Positions 60,801 through 64,000 of a stretch of DNA of 64,000 nt are shown here, one piece after another. The notes under the pieces are model-generated. The model saw nothing but the letters and a program-made list of their open reading frames with translations, was not told where the DNA came from and ran no database searches. A program made the translations under genes and the position numbers. How positions within the stretch are numbered: the stretch's first letter is position 1; each line of letters starts with the position of its first letter. The stretch is from Tubiluchus corallicola (taxonomy: Eukaryota; Priapulida; Priapulimorpha; Priapulimorphida; Tubiluchidae): positions 620,066 through 684,065 of the forward strand of contig JAQGDQ010000011.1 of assembly GCA_030141605.1 (NCBI GenBank). The letters are read 5' to 3'.

Positions 60801-63715
60801 TATTATTAACTTATAGGCATGCCAATTTTGTTTTTTATATAAACGTTACATTATATTTATAAAATTTTAAAATTTGTAATTAAGATTTATACATGAAAAC
60901 AACAGTTCATTAGAAATTTTGCCTGTCTATCATCTTAAAGAAGCAAACTGTCTTCCATTGTCAAATCTGTTAGCACATCACATTGCAACATTAGCCAAAG
61001 ATGACTAAACATGTTTTGCAGAATGACAAAACAAAAAATTGTTAAATTTCTAAACTAGTCTCGGCATCATTTCACAGATGTGCAGTTTAGCATATCTAGT
61101 CTCTAGTCACATTTTCATAAAGGACAAAACTTTGTATGTTTAAATTGTAATAGGTGAAAGCAGTGACATGGTATTTCACAAGTGAAACAACCCATTTGCA
61201 TTCTAAAGTGCCCAACATTAATTTTAGCATAAATGAGTATCGTATTATCTCTTGTAGTATCACATTCAAAAAACTTCTTTGGTTATTTATGGTGTTTCAA
61301 TTTAATAATGTTATAGTTATCTTTACTATATACTTTACTAATCAAGAGTTTTAAATGTTGTTAATAATCAAATACTATCATAACTAATCAATTATATTTT
61401 CATTAAGCTTTACGTGTAAAGTTAAAGAAAGTTATGTTGTATCCATAAACACCCAACAGTTTTCCCAATATACAATATTAGGCTGGTTAAGCTAAGAACA
61501 AAGCAGAAAGAACAAGGAACAATGTACTAATTACAAGACAATCAGTCAATTTTTTGTGACACTAAGCTGTGTAACACAGAAAACACCCAGGGTAACTGAA
61601 GATCTCTGGATGGAAAGTATTATTGTTATATCATTAACTAATTTAGGTGAAAAACGACTAACATAATCTGCCGGCTGTAATCAGATCAAACAAAATTATT
61701 AAAATAAATTCCCCAAAGTGAAAATGAAATTTAAATTATTCATAAATCCATTAAGTTTATTGATGCAGTGGTAGCCTGCATAACACATACAGCTGTAATC
61801 TCATTATGTGCTATTGTATAAGGCATTCCATGTTTTGTTGCTATAAGCTATAGGTACTTTATAGTGACACTACTTTTATGACACTCTTTCAACTTTAATT
61901 TGCTTTGAAACTAATGCAATCATGCATTTGTTACTATTGTTATTTGTTAATATCTAAATTTGTAAATTAAATTAATTTTCTTAATTATTGTATTAGAAGG
62001 GAGATCTTGTTCCGTTATGGCTACAAATTTGGTTTTATGTTATCCCATATTCCGATATTAAGCTTAATAATTTAGTATTATATGATAATTAACAGTATAA
62101 TATTTTCTGATTTGCACAGTATAAATTTTAAAGGAACCATTTTATGTGATGCTTTCACGTTTTTGCCACTATATACTACATATGTTGCTATTTACTAAGC
62201 TACTGTTATGCTAAATTAAGCCAGTCTCTTTAAATTGCAATTTTATTTAAAATCAATAATTAAACATGAACTGATGATAGATTCAGACAAAACAACTGTG
62301 AACAATTAAGTATGCAAAACAATACATTAAATTTAATTTTCACTAGAAATAATAAAACTGTTAAAATAATCATTAGGTAAATGTTACACGAAAGAGATGG
62401 GATATTCTGCCTTAAAATATTTGAGTGTAAAATGTTCAAGAGTTTGCTTAAAAGAGTCTCTTTTAATGAACATTTATGCAAAAATTGTTTGTGATACAGA
62501 TATGCATTAGTAAGTACATTATTAACTGATCTAGTTTGTAAAAGTTGCATAATTCTTAAAATTTAGGTGATTTGTTCTTATTGTTTAACTATTAATAAAT
62601 TTTATGATACTCTGTTCTTTAAATAACTGTATAGGTACAGTGCTTTCTTTTTGCATACCTACATGTAAAAATATTACACGGGTACTAAATGATTGCAGTG
62701 CAAGAACTGAAGTACTGTTTCTTTTGTACCATTTTAGCCACGACAAATACTAATACATAACTCTTGTATTAAATTATTATAAGAAACGAATTTATACAAA
62801 GTGAAGCTAAATTACTATTTGAAATTACAGGTATAAACTTAAATAATAAAAGTAAAAGAAACTTTTTATTGGTGCACTTTTAGATTTGCTTGATAGGTTC
62901 CGTTAGTAAGTTACTAAAAGATGGCAGCACATATTCATTTCGTGCAGCTTTTCAAATTGCTCACAGTAAATTCTAGGAAGTACAAAGAGTGTATTAGCTA
63001 ATTTACTGTTTCAACTTCATATTTTCGTACATATTTTTCAATACACATTTCTGTTCCTATGTACTTTCACCATAAAATTAGATGTCAAAAAGATGTAAAA
63101 CAATTATGATGGTACAGCTACTGCCCTCTATTAAGCATACTAATAAACACAGATGTAAAACTCTCTTTTCAAAGTCAAAGTCATCGAAAAACTAAGGCAT
63201 TTGTATCATCATTAAAAACATCCTATTACTGGCGCAACACACTATCTTTACAAATCCACTCTTGCATGGATACGGTGTAGTTACGTTAGGCCTGGCCAGG
63301 CTGGTGGCTTACTTAGTAATCTTATTAGACTTTGGTATTGTAGTGGTTTGCAAAATGGTTTGTACCTGGTTGGGTTTGACAGATCTGCTAAGCAGTAAAA
63401 AATGGAATGAAAATTAATTACGTTAACACAAGTTTTCAAAGATTAACTCATATTTTAGCCTTTGTGTTATAAGGAGCAAAAACTAACAAGAAAATTGTCT
63501 ACAAACAAATTGAAGTCATTTTAGATTGTTTGAATGTCAAATGCAAAACACATAAGCACAATGTTATGTGAAACGTGAAGATCTGTAAAAAATACCATTT
63601 TTAAGTTAGTTAAGGTATTCAAAATTGAAAACATCATAGTACCTTCCAGTGCCAAAACGTCACCACAAAACACTTTTTGACTCGTTCGATGCAGTTGCTT
63701 ATATAACGACAGCAC
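51894..63715 (-). CDS. LYRM7: LYRM7-like complex III assembly factor (partial, 5' end outside window)
   Basis: Three exons join in frame: 63715-63643, 56324-56254 and 51984-51894. They encode SLYKQLHRTSQKVF and GDVLALEASHKEINDRFREN, then KMVTDKDVLERLIQQAEEAK and HTLETEVFQCELTG. This follows human LYRM7: an L-(F/Y)-(K/R)-x-LHRT start, ALEAAR.KINEEF, a basic NK linker and a long amphipathic helix ending before a variable tail. The LYR motif reads LYK. LYRM7 is a mitochondrial matrix chaperone that stabilises the Rieske Fe-S protein before insertion into complex III. The first exon with the start codon lies beyond 64000, and the 3' end is uncertain (see the entry at 50375-51119). The two introns hold the GPCR and GluN1-like genes on the opposite strand. 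Confidence 0.75.
52000..53370. other. Intron of the LYRM7-like gene upstream of the GPCR
   Basis: AT-rich intronic DNA with no recognised element. Short ORFs here (for example 52264-52470 and 52527-52781, -) show no motif or splice context. Confidence 0.4.
53374..54444 (+). CDS. Rhodopsin-class (class A) G protein-coupled receptor, intronless
   Basis: A single 356-residue frame with seven hydrophobic segments (about 38-60, 68-92, 109-131, 151-171, 197-222, 247-272, 290-311). Class A landmarks are N52 in TM1 (ASNML), D79 in TM2 (VALGDT), C109 at the top of TM3 paired with C189 in loop 2, DRY at 133-135, WLP at 261-263 in TM6 (the CWxP position, Cys absent) and NPLIY at 307-311. The N-terminus carries an Asn glycosylation site (NHSD), and the C-tail is short and basic. 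The ligand cannot be predicted; it looks like an orphan receptor. The ATG follows ttctaatatatag|aa, so a 5'UTR intron is possible. A poly(A) signal AATAAA lies at 54744-54749. It sits inside an intron of the opposite-strand LYRM7-like gene. Confidence 0.93.
   Translation: MEYISKSTSILISSNYNHSDEMVIYMNKHLRLYLTGLYSLHCLLGFLILASNMLTIVAIFTVPKIGSSILILTIVALGDTCMGISRFFRFLVAGIDPHYGILEDRQPWCWTGTIIAMTGLLVSAYGMLLLSADRYIKIIHLHSAGLKTRHVIISGTGIIGFSVAFNLTLLSKWKSATESSKDFYKTHFCLSGKFPKSFSLIIVLLFLTAVFASVALYVRIYLAVKKSQHVRAKLSKNSSMGSNIKALYTTALVLGTYVLLWLPQFLYLLYFTITKDRDTTVKDGDKITFYYVHSVLNLFLALNSLINPLIYMARIPLIKTQLVYIFCKHRRRVGVQHIMVTAERNMKVFAMTKSGR
54450..56250. other. Intron of the LYRM7-like gene downstream of the GPCR
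   Basis: AT-rich, with no supported exon. It includes degenerate ATACGATA words near 55330, also seen at 47225-47320 and 47810. Confidence 0.4.
57698..60472 (+). CDS. GRIN1: NMDA receptor GluN1-type subunit, intronless
   Basis: One uninterrupted 924-codon frame starting in good context (ACCATGG); an in-frame TAA lies just upstream. The order is a signal peptide (to about residue 18), an amino-terminal domain, ligand-binding S1 with [10 protein letters not shown] and [15 protein letters not shown], M1 (about 558-577), the pore loop [20 protein letters not shown] with N613 at the QRN site, M3 with [15 protein letters not shown], S2 with [12 protein letters not shown], M4 (about 811-834) and an 85-residue basic tail resembling the C0 region. 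Glycine-contact residues P512, T514, R519 and W728-D729 (human 516, 518, 523, 731-732) are kept. Human S688 aligns with A685, and F484 with Y480. GluN1 is the obligatory glycine- or D-serine-binding subunit of Ca2+-permeable NMDA receptors. Vertebrate GRIN1 has many introns. It is nested in the LYRM7-like intron on the opposite strand. Confidence 0.96.
   Translation: [924 protein letters not shown]
60473..63640. other. Intronic AT-rich DNA between GluN1 and the LYRM7-like exon
   Basis: No exon is supported. Candidate 3' signals for the GluN1-like gene are ATTAAA at 60491 (only 19 bases past the stop) and AATAAA at 61703. Confidence 0.4.
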
Positions 63716-64000
63716 CTAAATGATTAAAAGAAAGATTAAAAATTAAGTATAATTACACTTAAACAATTTTTCCAGCAAGACAGTACACATTTTTATAATA
63801 ATTTGTAATTAACAAATTTTATTTGTAACTTACATAGATTAAATTTATAAATAAGTAGCCATAAAATTTTTAATTAACTTTATAACAAAAACAAGAACAT
63901 CATTTGACACTCAGATAAAAATAATGAAAACGTTCATGATGTTAATGGCAATTTCAATATGTAAGGGACGCTGGAAGCCAGAGAAATGTAAACAAATTAA

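Overview
The window is nuclear DNA from an animal. Protein-coding genes are split by GT-AG introns of a few hundred bases to more than 7 kb. The DNA between them is AT-rich and full of microsatellites, decayed retrotransposons and SINE-like repeats. A GluN1-type NMDA receptor, a rhodopsin-class GPCR, a pentraxin-domain protein and TTC23 and LYRM7 relatives point to a metazoan with a nervous system, most likely an aquatic invertebrate. I cannot place the phylum from sequence alone.

Layout. 0-15 kb: mostly non-coding, with simple repeats, a decayed non-LTR retrotransposon, a transposase remnant, a MITE-like element and one possible terminal exon (552-800, -). 15.2-16.6 kb (-): an unrecognised gene of at least two exons. 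20.3-26.4 kb (-): a complete seven-exon gene for a 585-residue secreted protein with a signal peptide, a pentraxin domain and a long Pro/Gln/Tyr-rich repeat tail, preceded by a TATA box. 26.5-39.6 kb: repeat-rich DNA with decayed LINE copies, one of them split by a MITE, 5S-rRNA-like SINEs, and a small heat shock protein gene broken by one base. 39.7-49.6 kb (+): a TTC23-like TPR gene in nine recognised coding exons. 50.4-63.7 kb (-): a LYRM7-like gene, running out of the window at its 5' end. Two intronless genes on the opposite strand lie in its introns: a class A GPCR (53.4-54.4 kb) and a GluN1-like receptor subunit (57.7-60.5 kb).

The genes do not form an obvious pathway. TTC23 relates to cilia, LYRM7 to mitochondrial complex III assembly, GluN1 and the GPCR to signalling, and the pentraxin protein is probably extracellular. 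The strongest points are the pentraxin plus repeat-tail architecture, the intronless receptor genes nested in one host gene, an apparent change at a glycine-contact residue of GluN1, and a family of SINE-like repeats whose heads resemble 5S rRNA.

All identifications come from reading the sequence and recalled family knowledge. No database search was run.
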